A DNA stretch of 57,972 nucleotides, taken from positions 1 to 57,972 of IMG/VR virus record IMGVR_UViG_3300031227_000047. The stretch is one strand, 5' to 3'. A program made the translations under genes and the position numbers. Under the pieces are notes generated by a model, which did no database searches, had not been told where the DNA came from, and was given only the letters and a program-made list of their open reading frames with translations. Shown piece after piece: positions 1-8,336 of the stretch. Origin of the DNA: a virus. The stretch's first letter is position 1; each line of letters begins with the position of its first letter.

Positions 1-2
1 AT

Positions 3-1235
3 GTTCCAGGTGGAGTATCAATTCAAATAGGAAATCCCGCTCCTGTAGAAAGTGAAATAGCAGAAGGGGGAGAGGATTTAACAGGAAGCCAAGTCTATCA
101 AGAAAGAAAAACACCAGCCCAAATTATCAGTAGTTTGATAGATGATTCTTTAACTAATCGAACAACGGATTGGGGATTTGAAAGCACTATTTTGGATCTG
201 ATTGATCCTGATTCTTATGATGATGGTTATTTGGATTCTACAGAATACATAATTTGGCAGAACCACACTGAAATTCCAGATGAACCCATTTATGGTAATT
301 TTGAAGATGCTTTAATAGCTGTATTAAGCCCGGATGAAATTTCAGATACTTTGAAAGAATTGTTAGAAGGAACTGGAGGGGATTCAGATCAAGTAATCCA
401 AAACACATCTGATATAGCAGATTTACAAGCTGATATGCCAAGTGCTGGAACGGGAGCAATGGAGCCGGTTACGTTTGATGTAGGAACGGCAGGTTCTTCT
501 ACTGATTATGCACCAATGACCCATGATCATCAAGGAATGCCTTTCATTTCAGGTGTGGACAGAGCTGCTTTGAAATCAGTTTTAGAAAATGGAGGAATTG
601 GATTTACTACATCGGCTCCAAAGGGCGTTTTTGTAAAAATTCATGATGATGTATACGCGATTCTAACGGCTTTTAGTACAACTGAAGCATTGCTAAAAGC
701 TATGATGGAAGATGGGGAGTTTGGGTACATTTCAGAAGAGCCACAAGCTGCTTACATTATGATAGACGGGGAATTAAAACCCATTTCTGTTGTGGTGAAT
801 GATCATGATACCATTATCAATGGAGCAACTTTATTAGACGGAACTTTAATATATGCAAATGGAAATCAAGATGATCAAGGTGATCTCCAGCATTTTATGG
901 TTCAAGACGGAAACTTAGTTCAAGTTCAACCGGGGGTAGAAAATGTAGCAATCTTGCCCAGCGTTCCTGAATATGGAATGAAAGAAGTTTTTTGGAGAAA
1001 ATCCGGTGGCGATGCAGGGGATGAAGGCGATAGAATTTATAGAGCTTATGCAGGGGATGAAAGATACACACCCGTTCAACCAGGTGTAGAAGAGGAAGCT
1101 TCCTTTCCAGCCATTCCCACTACAGGAACTCGGATTATTCGCAAAGGAGACCAAAATTGGATGGCTCATTTTGGTGATTCTATGTGGACAGCCATGCAAA
1201 GTCTAACAAATGAAGATGGAGCGCCCCCGGCATGA
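3..1235 (+). CDS. Tail fibre/baseplate-associated structural protein, 5' truncated
   Basis: The reading frame is open from the first bases of the window, so the true start lies upstream; a TTG at 135 is only the first possible internal start. The sequence is acidic and rich in Gly, Asp and Ser, with the segment DYAPMTHDHQG and two C-terminal repeats of the form VQPGVE..A..P..P..G....R. Such short Gly/Pro repeats are common in fibre and baseplate proteins, but I recognise no specific family. Its stop overlaps the next start (ATGA at 1232), so the two are translationally coupled. It sits with other virion genes and the lysis genes, which supports a structural role. Function is inferred from context. 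Confidence 0.55.
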   Translation, partial: VPGGVSIQIGNPAPVESEIAEGGEDLTGSQVYQERKTPAQIISSLIDDSLTNRTTDWGFESTILDLIDPDSYDDGYLDSTEYIIWQNHTEIPDEPIYGNFEDALIAVLSPDEISDTLKELLEGTGGDSDQVIQNTSDIADLQADMPSAGTGAMEPVTFDVGTAGSSTDYAPMTHDHQGMPFISGVDRAALKSVLENGGIGFTTSAPKGVFVKIHDDVYAILTAFSTTEALLKAMMEDGEFGYISEEPQAAYIMIDGELKPISVVVNDHDTIINGATLLDGTLIYANGNQDDQGDLQHFMVQDGNLVQVQPGVENVAILPSVPEYGMKEVFWRKSGGDAGDEGDRIYRAYAGDERYTPVQPGVEEEASFPAIPTTGTRIIRKGDQNWMAHFGDSMWTAMQSLTNEDGAPPA

Positions 1236-2398
1236 CTTGGCCTTATGATGGAGATTGGGATGGTAAAAGCACAAATTGCTTAGCAGCGATAGAAGCCTCC
1301 ATTATGATTGCTATAAATGAACGGTTGAATTGTTTAGGGGTTGATAAAAAAGAGTGGTATTATAATAATGAAGGGGATAAAAAAACAGATGTTACATCTT
1401 CAGATTTGGTTGGTTTGTCTATTTGGGGTAATTACAGCCAAAGAAATATAACACAAATGGTTCATGCTTTTCGCAAAACTTCAGGAGCGGGATATCTTCT
1501 TAAAGGAGGACATGGTAGTATCCGAGATTATGATTTTCATAGATACCATGCTATGGTTTCTTCTGATTCTGATGAAGTTGTTACATTAGGTTGGTTAATT
1601 TCTCAAATAGGTTTGGGGGACTTTCCGTATATTTCCTATTCCTCTCCTTATCTTGAAAATATTTTGAATACTAATTTTTGGCTACGAATGCAAAAGGCGT
1701 TTGATTATTTACTTCATTATCAAATCAAATTATGTCCCCAAGCCACAATAGAAACTGAATCTGGCTTTTCTGGTATGTGGCTTGGAAGTTCTCTTTATGA
1801 TTGGGCGGGAGCAATATCTCTTGCTTGGACAAATCGTTGGGCAATCCCAAGTTCTAGTTCATCTTCTACTGATAGTGTAGGAGTTCATTTTGAAACTTTT
1901 TTTGGGTATTATGATGGACAAGATCTTGCTGGAGCACAACTTAGTATTCATAAGATTGATGTTCCTTTTATTTTTTCAACATCAAAGCTTACAGGGGTTT
2001 TAGGAAAAACATTGATTCAATGGGGGTATTGGATTTTGGGGGCGGGTGATTCTGTTACAGGCGCAATTCAAGCGAGAATAGGCGATATTGTAAGTGGTAA
2101 TTATGAAACAGTAAATTCTCCATCATTGCCAGCACCAGCTGCAGCTGCATCAGGGGGAGCAAGAGGAAATGAATGGTTGGATGGTAATTTTGGCGTAACG
2201 CTAGGATCCGATTCAGAAATTTTTTTAGATTTAGAAGAGCCTGGAAATTGTCCTCTGTCTTTAGATGATGATGATAAGGATGATACAATAGCAAGATCTT
2301 ACCTTTTTTTTCACAGCGCAATAAATCCATATGGTTATCTTGGCCACATTAAACTTTGGATAGACGTATCCGGGGAATTAACGGATCAAGTTGTTTAA
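1232..2398 (+). CDS. Hypothetical virion protein, tail region
   Basis: 388 residues, start ATG overlapping the upstream stop. I do not recognise the family. It is rich in aromatic residues (many Trp, Tyr), has a serine run (SSSSSST, about residue 210) and an Ala-rich stretch (PAPAAAASGG) followed by an acidic segment (LDDDDKDD) near the C-terminus. No membrane segment or enzyme motif is apparent. It lies between two fibre-like genes with no terminator between, so a structural or receptor-binding accessory role is a fair guess, no more. Confidence 0.5.
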   Translation: MTWPYDGDWDGKSTNCLAAIEASIMIAINERLNCLGVDKKEWYYNNEGDKKTDVTSSDLVGLSIWGNYSQRNITQMVHAFRKTSGAGYLLKGGHGSIRDYDFHRYHAMVSSDSDEVVTLGWLISQIGLGDFPYISYSSPYLENILNTNFWLRMQKAFDYLLHYQIKLCPQATIETESGFSGMWLGSSLYDWAGAISLAWTNRWAIPSSSSSSTDSVGVHFETFFGYYDGQDLAGAQLSIHKIDVPFIFSTSKLTGVLGKTLIQWGYWILGAGDSVTGAIQARIGDIVSGNYETVNSPSLPAPAAAASGGARGNEWLDGNFGVTLGSDSEIFLDLEEPGNCPLSLDDDDKDDTIARSYLFFHSAINPYGYLGHIKLWIDVSGELTDQVV

Positions 2399-2422
2399 GA
2401 AATTTAAAAAGGAGAATATAAA

Positions 2423-4348
2423 ATGAGTTGGTTAAGTTTACTTTCAATTTTTGTCATGCTCACAACTTCAGTAACACCCTTCACAGCCATCAATTGGGGG
2501 ACTGGAGAGCATCCTACCTATGCCGGAGGTGGCGGAGCACTTACAGCGGCGGGGAATGTGGAAGCCCAAAATGTAACAACAAATCTGGATATTACAGCCG
2601 GTGATGATGTGATTGTTGGCGATGATTTAACGGTGGGCGATGATGCTACAGTTGCCGGAACTTTTCACGTTGATGGAACTGTAGATTTCGATCAAAGTTT
2701 GATTGTCGATGTTGATATTTTGGCTGGTGATGACATAATCACGTTAGGGGATTTTGATGCAAGGGGAGGGGATATCAAAAATTCTACAGGGAATTTAAAT
2801 ATTGATGCAGTGAACGCGGCAGCTCATTCCACTGTATATATTTTGAATTCAGATGGTACTTATGAAGCAAGTTTAGATATAGAAAGAAATTTGGCAGTTG
2901 CAGGAACAGGATTGATAACTGGGATTTTAACGACTACTGGAGGGATTATTTGTCCAGGCTTGCTTGCTATGGGAAGCGGAGTTCACTTTATTACAAATGG
3001 TGCGGGGCTTCTTGATGGAACTAAAATCCAGGATGATACGGTAAATAATGACACCATAGACAACACAGATTCCTACACCATTGTGGATTTAGTAACTACC
3101 GGGGACATTGATTTACAGGGGGGTGATTTAACCAATACTACGGGAAATATAAATATTGATGCTCAAAATGCTGTAGGAAATTCCACCGTTTATATCAAAA
3201 ATTCGGATGCTGTCTACAAAGCAAGTTTAAACGTAGAAAACAACATATATGCGGCTGGTGCTTTTAGGGTTGAAGGAAATTCTCAATTAAAAGGAAGTAC
3301 GGAATTTGGAGGTGGAAATGCAGGTTCCGGTGCTGAAATTGATACTGATGGAAATGGAACTTTCAATGGGGATATGGACATCGATGGAGAAACCACAGTA
3401 GGAACGGGCGTTGGAGCTGCTTCAGTGTATATAGATGGTGCGGCTGAAGAATATAGAGGGATTTACTTTTTAACAAACGATTCTGAGCGGTGGGCTGTCG
3501 TTACAGATATTACAGCAGAAGGTGGTGCGGATGCAGGTAGTAATTTAGTTGTGGCGAATTATGATGACTCTGGTAATTTGATTGGTGCTGCAATGACTAT
3601 CGAGCGAGCAACTGGTGATGTAGATTTTGTTAATGATATTAGTAATGGCGGCGATTTAGAGGTTGAGGGTGGGGCTATGACGGCTGGCGAAGATGGTGCG
3701 GAGCGTGGAGTAATTACAGTTCATGCGGGGGCTGGTGGGAACACTCCGGGCCATGCAATATTTCATTCACCAGATAAATCTGCTGCTTATTTGTTCGCCG
3801 ATGACAATGGTAGATTTCGGGTTGCAGGCGCGGTGCCCACGTTAACTACAGACGGTTACTCTTTAGGCGGTGCGCTTTATGTCGATGCTAATCACTCGAC
3901 CCTTTCCCCCGCTGGTGCAATCGAAGCACTTTTCGATGTAAACTTTACTTTACCCGCCAACTCTATGACGATGGGTTGTGTATTTAGGCTAACAGCCAGT
4001 TATAAGGTACTTGATAATAACGCGGCTGATACGCTTAAAATCAGGGTGCGAATTGGCGGATTGACTGGTAGTCTAATCTGCGAAACAACCGCATACAATC
4101 CAGACGACGATGATACAGGCGTGATTTTTGTAACAGGTACGCCGCACGCTGTTGGAGCTGGGGGAAGTGCTCACTCAACTTTCCAAATTTCGCAGACAAA
4201 AAACAGCGTCAATACTATGTTGGGTGGAATCAATCACCCAGCGTTAGATACAACCATAGCTAATATTCTATGTGTTACATACGAGTGGTCGGCGTCTCAT
4301 GCAGAAAACGATGTAGAGTTGCAGACCTTCATCCTTGAAAAGATGTAA
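2423..4348 (+). CDS. Putative tail fibre / receptor-binding protein
   Basis: 641 residues with a good ribosome site (aaaggag). Residues 1-25 are hydrophobic. From about 40 to 330 the protein is built of short Gly/Asp/Thr-rich beta repeats (VGDDLTVGDDATVAG type), including two copies of a roughly 100-residue module containing STGNLNIDA...STVYI.NSD and TTGNINIDA...STVYIKNSD. This pattern fits a beta-helical fibre shaft. From about residue 350 codon use becomes GC-richer, and the last 160 residues look like a compact beta-sandwich head (GYSLGGALYVDANHST onward). That layout is typical of phage fibres whose receptor-binding tips are exchanged between phages. The call rests on repeat character and position beside lysis genes. 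Confidence 0.65.
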   Translation: MSWLSLLSIFVMLTTSVTPFTAINWGTGEHPTYAGGGGALTAAGNVEAQNVTTNLDITAGDDVIVGDDLTVGDDATVAGTFHVDGTVDFDQSLIVDVDILAGDDIITLGDFDARGGDIKNSTGNLNIDAVNAAAHSTVYILNSDGTYEASLDIERNLAVAGTGLITGILTTTGGIICPGLLAMGSGVHFITNGAGLLDGTKIQDDTVNNDTIDNTDSYTIVDLVTTGDIDLQGGDLTNTTGNINIDAQNAVGNSTVYIKNSDAVYKASLNVENNIYAAGAFRVEGNSQLKGSTEFGGGNAGSGAEIDTDGNGTFNGDMDIDGETTVGTGVGAASVYIDGAAEEYRGIYFLTNDSERWAVVTDITAEGGADAGSNLVVANYDDSGNLIGAAMTIERATGDVDFVNDISNGGDLEVEGGAMTAGEDGAERGVITVHAGAGGNTPGHAIFHSPDKSAAYLFADDNGRFRVAGAVPTLTTDGYSLGGALYVDANHSTLSPAGAIEALFDVNFTLPANSMTMGCVFRLTASYKVLDNNAADTLKIRVRIGGLTGSLICETTAYNPDDDDTGVIFVTGTPHAVGAGGSAHSTFQISQTKNSVNTMLGGINHPALDTTIANILCVTYEWSASHAENDVELQTFILEKM

Positions 4349-4376
4349 TCAAACGTATAATATAGAAAGAAGGAAA

Positions 4377-4697
4377 GTGGCTGACTCTTTAGAAAATTAT
4401 ACAAACGCGATTGTGGGCGCTACAATTACCGTGAGCGGTCTTTTGTTTATAGTATGGAGGTTTGTTATAGGGGCAGTTGACAGAGCTGCTAAGAAGGAAG
4501 CAGAAGAAGTTGCTAAACAAGCTTTAATCGAGCGGGATCTAGCCTTAACAAACCAACGCATAGAAACTTGTGAGGCAAATCACAACGATTGTACAGACAA
4601 AATGCACAAGTCAGTAGAATTGCTCCATTCCAAAATAGATATTGTTACTACTGATGTGGCTAAAATAAAAGGGATTTTAGGTGAAAGAAAAAATTGA
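4377..4697 (+). CDS. Holin-like small membrane protein with coiled coil
   Basis: About 106 residues. One strong transmembrane segment (AIVGATITVSGLLFIVWRFV) near the N-terminus is followed by a charged helical tail predicted to form a coiled coil, with two Cys (CEANHNDC). Single-span proteins with a cytoplasmic coiled coil immediately before an endolysin are commonly holins or holin partners. The start is uncertain: GTG 4377 has AGAAGG three bases upstream, while the longer TTG start at 4335 has no ribosome site and would overlap the fibre gene. The gene overlaps the amidase start by 17 bases. Confidence 0.55.
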   Translation: MADSLENYTNAIVGATITVSGLLFIVWRFVIGAVDRAAKKEAEEVAKQALIERDLALTNQRIETCEANHNDCTDKMHKSVELLHSKIDIVTTDVAKIKGILGERKN

Positions 4698-5322
4698 AAT
4701 CAATGAAGGGCATATTTTAAAAGATACAGCTTTCATTCCGGCTGCCGATAAGGGTGGAGCTTTACGGGATCCTCACCTAATTGTTATTCATTATACAGCT
4801 GGAGGAAATGCAAGGGGTGCCGTTTCTTGGTTGACGATGAAAGATGATACTTTTGTTTCAGCTCATTTGATTATGGGAAGGGATGGAAAAATTCAGCAAA
4901 CTGTTCCTTTCGACAGAATAGCTTTTCACGCTGGCAGATCTGAATGGAATGGTTTCCAGAATTTGAATAATCACAGCATAGGAATTGAGTTGGTGAATTG
5001 GGGGCCTGTAGTATTAGGAAGTTCCCATTATTTTTCTTGGACAGGGGCAAAGGTTCCAAAAGAAGAGGTTTTAGAATCTCTTCACAGAAATGCTGGTAAT
5101 TTTTCAATAGGAAAAGATCTAAGGTTTTGGCAGAGATTTACTTCGTGTCAATATAAAGAAACAGCGGAAGTTTGTAGGGCTTTGATTAAAAAGTATCCCA
5201 CAATAAAAGAGATAGTTGGACATGATGATATAGCACCGAAAAGAAAAGTGGATCCAGGCCCTGCGTTTCCAATGGATTGGTTAAAGTATCAAGTTTTTGG
5301 AAAGGAAAATGAAAATGAGTAA
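4681..5322 (+). CDS. N-acetylmuramoyl-L-alanine amidase (endolysin)
   Basis: 213 residues, one Amidase_2/PGRP domain that cuts the amide bond between muramic acid and L-Ala in peptidoglycan. Visible family motifs are VIHYTAGG (about 34-41, first Zn ligand His), the conserved SIGIELVNWG (about 100-109), and GHDDIAPKRKVDPGP (about 179-193), which supplies the second His and the third ligand region. There is no cell-wall-binding domain and no signal peptide, so export would depend on the upstream holin-like protein. GTG start at 4681 is supported by AAGGGA seven bases upstream. The endolysin assignment is firm; cleavage specificity follows from the family. Confidence 0.92.
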   Translation: MKEKIEINEGHILKDTAFIPAADKGGALRDPHLIVIHYTAGGNARGAVSWLTMKDDTFVSAHLIMGRDGKIQQTVPFDRIAFHAGRSEWNGFQNLNNHSIGIELVNWGPVVLGSSHYFSWTGAKVPKEEVLESLHRNAGNFSIGKDLRFWQRFTSCQYKETAEVCRALIKKYPTIKEIVGHDDIAPKRKVDPGPAFPMDWLKYQVFGKENENE

Positions 5323-5896
5323 TGGAACATATTATGATGGAACAAGAGTTGTAAATAGAAGAGTTCCACGATATCAAATTTCTGTAACTATTTGGAAGGC
5401 TTTGTTTTCTTGGCTTCGCCATTTAGGAGTTTTAAGTGCTGCTGATTTAGCTATGTTTACTCCACCAGAAACTTTTGCTGAATTGAAAACACATTGGCCT
5501 GTTCTTTTGATTGCAGCGATTCCTGCTTTGTGGCGAACCTTGGAGAATATCAGGAAAAATTGGAATGATAATGGTAAACCACTTTGGAAATGGCCTTGGG
5601 ATAAAATTATTTCAGTTTCTGTTTTGTCTCTTTTGCTTTTAGGATGTGCTACGACGTCGGTTGAATTTGTCGATACAGACGGAGCAAATACAAGGCTTCG
5701 GAATACGGTAGTATTTGGAAAACAGGATGCTTCTGTTATCAATGCTGGATATGAATGGAATGAAGATGGCTCGGGAGAATGGAACGTAGGGGGAGAATCA
5801 ATAGGAACAGATGTAGAAAAAGCTTTGTCTGAAATTCGAGAAGCTTTATCCTCCTTAGTTTTACTCTTAATCAAAATGGGGCTATCCCCTATATAA
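5315..5896 (+). CDS. Lysis-cassette membrane protein with internal lipobox (holin/spanin-like)
   Basis: 193 residues. The first 100 residues contain a membrane segment (HWPVLLIAAIPALW) flanked by Trp and basic residues, like small phage holins. A second hydrophobic stretch ends in SLLLLGCATT, a good lipobox, about residue 105-117, followed by a soluble acidic domain and a final hydrophobic helix. A lipobox normally sits at the N-terminus; here it is mid-protein and I see no in-frame start codon just before it. It could be a holin fused to an Rz1-like lipoprotein, or the Cys may be incidental. ATG 5315 was chosen because AAAGGAAA sits at proper spacing; it overlaps the amidase stop. Confidence 0.55.
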   Translation: MSNGTYYDGTRVVNRRVPRYQISVTIWKALFSWLRHLGVLSAADLAMFTPPETFAELKTHWPVLLIAAIPALWRTLENIRKNWNDNGKPLWKWPWDKIISVSVLSLLLLGCATTSVEFVDTDGANTRLRNTVVFGKQDASVINAGYEWNEDGSGEWNVGGESIGTDVEKALSEIREALSSLVLLLIKMGLSPI

Positions 5897-5904
5897 ACAC
5901 AACA

Positions 5905-5961
5905 CGCACGGCTTATCCTCCGTGTGCTTCCCAAGAGAGCAGGTTCCCACCCTACCTGCTC
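5905..5961 (+). other. Two stable hairpins after the lysis genes
   Basis: Hairpin A pairs 5905-5911 with 5920-5926 (CGCACGG/CCGTGTG, one G-U). Hairpin B pairs 5937-5944 with 5954-5961 exactly (GAGCAGGT/ACCTGCTC). Together with the terminator just downstream they form a three-hairpin 3' end, which could stabilise the late mRNA against 3' exonucleases. Pairing is read directly; the role is inference. Confidence 0.6.
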
Positions 5962-5972
5962 GGCGTTGAGGG

Positions 5973-6010
5973 CGTATCAGACTAATCCCCCTGATACGTC
6001 CTTTTCCTTT
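5973..6010 (+). terminator. Rho-independent terminator of the late operon
   Basis: Arms CGTATCAG (5973-5980) and CTGATACG (5991-5998) pair perfectly with a 10-base loop and are followed by a T-rich run (tccttttccttt). It separates the tail/lysis genes from the first regulatory block. The T run is interrupted by C, so termination may be partial. Confidence 0.75.
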
Positions 6011-6123
6011 AATTAAATTCAGGGATATCTTTTATTCCATTTTATGCTTGTTTTTACTCAACTTACTTTCACTTTCTTTCCTATTCTATACTATAATCAT
6101 ATAGGTAAAAACAAGGATAGTCA

Positions 6124-6144
6124 ATGTTTATAAGGGTGTTATGA
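6124..6144 (+). CDS. Conserved mini-ORF, MFIRVL (copy 1)
   Basis: ATG, six codons and TGA, with AAGGA six bases before the ATG. The same mini-ORF and ribosome site occur in the other two regulatory blocks, with one conservative and one synonymous codon change in copy 3. It lies upstream of the strong promoter, so it would be translated only on transcripts starting further upstream. It may be a leader peptide or only part of a protein-binding DNA block; expression is unproven. Confidence 0.3.
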   Translation: MFIRVL

Positions 6145-6179
6145 GTCAAATTTAGTTAGAAATAGAATGAAAATAAAGC

Positions 6180-6208
6180 TTTACATTTTAAAAGGAATGG
6201 TTTATAAT
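6180..6208 (+). promoter_or_regulatory. Sigma-70-type promoter
   Basis: TTTACA, 17 bases, TATAAT: one mismatch to full consensus. It would start transcription near 6215 and drive the accessory/replication run from 6293 onward. Spacing and sequence match the promoters at 19937 and 35370. Confidence 0.85.
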
Positions 6209-6292
6209 AATCTTACATTTGAAGAGCACAGGGAACGAGGCAAAGCGAAAATTTAATAAACCTAACAGCCCGAAAGGGCAAGGAGCTTAGAC

Positions 6293-6541
6293 ATGAAAAC
6301 TTTAGCCAGCAAACTTACAGACACGCTCAAGAAGAACTTTTGGATCCTCCAAGTGGAGCAAGATACTAGCGACGCAACCTTGAGCCGTTATCTCTTCTGG
6401 ACCACCAAAGCAAGTGCTACAGTAACGGCCTGGAAAGATGGAAGGCTTGAGCTTGCAATCAATGGGGTTGCGATTAACATTAGTGCGGTATCGGATTGGG
6501 ATGCACTGGTTAAAGAAGTGACGGCAGGTCTGGCTGCCTAA
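6293..6541 (+). CDS. Hypothetical early protein
   Basis: 82 residues, first gene after promoter 6180, with ribosome site aaggag. No recognised family. The composition looks like a small soluble alpha/beta protein (repeated Trp, no Cys, no membrane segment). The gene is GC-richer than the replication genes, in common with the small genes that follow to 7852. First genes behind strong early promoters are often host-takeover proteins; nothing in the sequence proves that here. Confidence 0.6.
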   Translation: MKTLASKLTDTLKKNFWILQVEQDTSDATLSRYLFWTTKASATVTAWKDGRLELAINGVAINISAVSDWDALVKEVTAGLAA

Positions 6542-6571
6542 CCAGAGGTACACTCTGCGCCTCCCTGGGCA

Positions 6572-6620
6572 CCTTCGCCGAGGGTGTCAAGCGAAACGCA
6601 GAGCAAAGGAGATCGAGACA
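6572..6620 (+). repeat. Dispersed 5' leader repeat, full copy
   Basis: The 29 bases 6572-6600 recur exactly at 35839-35867, and the following CGAAACGCAGAGCAAAGGAGATCGA (6592-6616) recurs at 6936-6960, with variants at 7214-7232, 7396-7409 and 7664-7688. Each copy carries AAAGGAGATCGA as the ribosome site just before an ATG. The block also contains a small CACC/GGTG hairpin. It looks like a shared translation leader that travels with small genes. Confidence 0.75.
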
Positions 6621-6932
6621 ATGACTAAAGAACAAGCAGCCTATTGGCAGGACAAGTTAAAAGATGTTGGTGTATCGTCAAGTATTGAGCCGACAAATAT
6701 CTATTATCTACAATTGGCAGATGGTCGCAGGATCGAAACACGTAACGCAGCCAGCGGCTTCATTGTGACCAAACTAGATGAAATGATATCCAGCAGTACA
6801 AAACTAACGAAAGCTGGACGCGACGGCATCAACAGCGACCCTGGTGATTATTATGCCAGGATCACTGCTATACAGTTTGGCAATCGCACAGTTGATCAAG
6901 TAATTGAATCACTCAACAAACGAGCAAGTTAA
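6621..6932 (+). CDS. Hypothetical early protein
   Basis: 103 residues, preceded by the full leader repeat. No family recognised. It is soluble and mixed alpha/beta, with the pattern YYLQLADGRRIETRNAASGF near residues 28-47. GC-richer than the genome backbone. Its position in a row of small genes behind one promoter and with a common leader suggests an early accessory function, unknown. Confidence 0.6.
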   Translation: MTKEQAAYWQDKLKDVGVSSSIEPTNIYYLQLADGRRIETRNAASGFIVTKLDEMISSSTKLTKAGRDGINSDPGDYYARITAIQFGNRTVDQVIESLNKRAS

Positions 6933-6968
6933 CCTCGAAACGCAGAGCAAAGGAGATCGAAGGTAGCC

Positions 6969-7205
6969 ATGTATCAGATATTCTGGATTTCACGAACTGG
7001 CAGGCATTGGATTGAGACATGCTGTGGCCCGAATGCGATTGAGCGAATTATGAAATGCTATCGGCAACGGATTGAGTGTAGTGTATATTGTAAAGAGGAT
7101 CGGGATGGTGAAAATATTATTGGCGGTGTCCAGAAAGACGATTTTCATCATACACATAATCTGAAATGGATCTGGTGGTACGATTCGATTCTTGAAGAAA
7201 ATTAA
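6969..7205 (+). CDS. Hypothetical early protein
   Basis: 78 residues with five Trp and four Cys (CC near 18-19, later C and YC), possibly metal-binding, but no CxxC pair is present. Preceded by a copy of the leader repeat, here running into ggtagcc before the ATG. No family recognised. Confidence 0.55.
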   Translation: MYQIFWISRTGRHWIETCCGPNAIERIMKCYRQRIECSVYCKEDRDGENIIGGVQKDDFHHTHNLKWIWWYDSILEEN

Positions 7206-7232
7206 AATGCAAAACAAAAGGAGATCGAGACA

Positions 7233-7382
7233 ATGACTGAAGTTGAACAAGCAGAAGCGTTTGTGAGCGAAAAGCTGCATGATAAAGTCGATGCACGGAT
7301 TGAACTTAGCAGAGCCACAATCGCCCTTGAAAAAGCACGCGAGGAACATGAAGAAGTACTTCAAAGAACCTTGACAAATTAG
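7233..7382 (+). CDS. Small coiled-coil protein
   Basis: 49 residues, almost entirely predicted helix with heptad-like charge pattern (LSRATIALEKAREEHEEV). The ATG follows AAAAGGAGATCGAGACA, the standard leader used by its neighbours, which is the main support for so short a gene. Function unknown. Confidence 0.55.
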   Translation: MTEVEQAEAFVSEKLHDKVDARIELSRATIALEKAREEHEEVLQRTLTN

Positions 7383-7409
7383 ACACACAATACGTAAAGG
7401 AGATCGACA

Positions 7410-7658
7410 ATGAGCAGCGTAAACACGACGCGATACAGCTTATGCAAGGCTATTTTTACAGAAAGGCGCGAAGAAACACTTGCGGCAGCGTGGACAGAAT
7501 CTGGGAATTGTATCACGATCCCGTGGGAAAATGATTCGGGACGCGAGAACCTGCATCGGGCGGCACTTGCTTTGTGTGATGAAATGGGATGGAACGGTAA
7601 TTTGGTAGGTGGTTGGACTAACGCTGGTATAGTTTTTGTTTTTGTAGATGTAGCCTAG
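7410..7658 (+). CDS. Hypothetical early protein
   Basis: 82 residues, ribosome site AAAGGAGATCGACA. Soluble, with a hydrophobic C-terminal strand (AGIVFVFVDVA). No recognised motif. Part of the same run of leader-repeat genes. Confidence 0.55.
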   Translation: MSSVNTTRYSLCKAIFTERREETLAAAWTESGNCITIPWENDSGRENLHRAALALCDEMGWNGNLVGGWTNAGIVFVFVDVA

Positions 7659-7693
7659 CCACTGAAACGCAGAGACAAAAGGAGATCGCGACA

Positions 7694-7852
7694 ATGATTG
7701 AAAAAGCAGACAAACAGAAAGAGTGCTCATGTTGTGGCGAGACGTTTACCCCTGTTGGAAGCAGAGCGGCTTGTCCTGACTGCATAGACGCATACGAAAA
7801 CGCTCATGGCGATCCTGTTGTTATGGATATCAGGAAGGAGATTGGATCGTGA
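7694..7852 (+). CDS. Small zinc-ribbon protein
   Basis: 52 residues with CSCCGETF and CPDC, a plausible four-Cys zinc site about 20 residues apart. Start ATG 7694 follows GGAGATCGCGACA in the shared leader. The stop overlaps the next start as GTGA, so the two are coupled. Tiny zinc ribbons in phages often bind host RNA polymerase or nucleic acid; that is family-level expectation only. Confidence 0.6.
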   Translation: MIEKADKQKECSCCGETFTPVGSRAACPDCIDAYENAHGDPVVMDIRKEIGS

Positions 7853-8142
7853 AAATTAACATGTTAAAACTAGCAGAAACAGCCTTAATTTTACGAAGTA
7901 TTGCAACAAAAATTGCAGCTGTCTCTATGAGAGTTGCCCCCATCACTAGACAAAATTACTCAGTATTAGCCTTTAATATGGCTCAGACTGAAATCAATAG
8001 TCTTAATACGATCAAGCCCTGCGATGAAGAAAATGTTAAGAAATATCTTGGTGTTAGTTTAACTCATATGCAACAGAAAACATCAAGAAGATTGCAACGA
8101 GCCATTGATATTTGGGAAAACGAACAAAAGGAGGAAAGATGA
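7849..8142 (+). CDS. Hypothetical helical protein
   Basis: 97 residues, GTG start with AAGGAG upstream, overlapping the preceding stop. Predicted mostly helical and basic (SRRLQRAIDIWENEQKEER at the C-terminus). AT-rich, unlike the GC-richer genes before it, so the backbone composition resumes here. No family recognised. Confidence 0.5.
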   Translation: MKINMLKLAETALILRSIATKIAAVSMRVAPITRQNYSVLAFNMAQTEINSLNTIKPCDEENVKKYLGVSLTHMQQKTSRRLQRAIDIWENEQKEER

Positions 8143-8336
8143 AAAGGGTTAAGCACACATGTGAAGCTCTAAAGGCAGTAAGTGGATGGGAAACTTGTGG
8201 TAAACCGGCTCGTTTTTGTGTTTGGTTTAGTCCTATTCATTACGCAGAAAAAACTTATTATTGCCAACAGCATTTACCAAAAAGAGAAGAGTGGACAGAC
8301 AGACTCATAATAAAAGTGGAGGAAATCAGAACATGA
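8139..8336 (+). CDS. Small Cys/His-containing protein
   Basis: 65 residues. Cys and His spaced as HTCEAL, TCGKPARFC and YYCQQHL, suggesting one zinc site. ATG 8139 overlaps the preceding stop (ATGA) and follows AAAGGAGGAAAG, so it is preferred to an earlier in-frame ATG at 8112. The stop in turn overlaps the next ATG at 8333. Function unknown. Confidence 0.55.
   Translation: MKRVKHTCEALKAVSGWETCGKPARFCVWFSPIHYAEKTYYCQQHLPKREEWTDRLIIKVEEIRT

Larger units (their letters stand above)
6073..6223 (+). repeat. Regulatory block copy 1 (of 3)
   Basis: About 150 bases closely matching 19831-19980 and 35262-35413. Conserved parts in order are an AT-rich stretch with TATACTATAAT, the segment AAAACAAGGATAGTCAATG, a 6-codon mini-ORF, an A-rich spacer, a consensus promoter, and the first transcribed bases TTACATTTGAAG. 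Distance from ACAAGGATAG to the -10 box is 92-93 bases in all three. With the terminator upstream, this accounts for the 396-base gap between the lysis genes and 6293; I see nothing else there. Confidence 0.85.
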
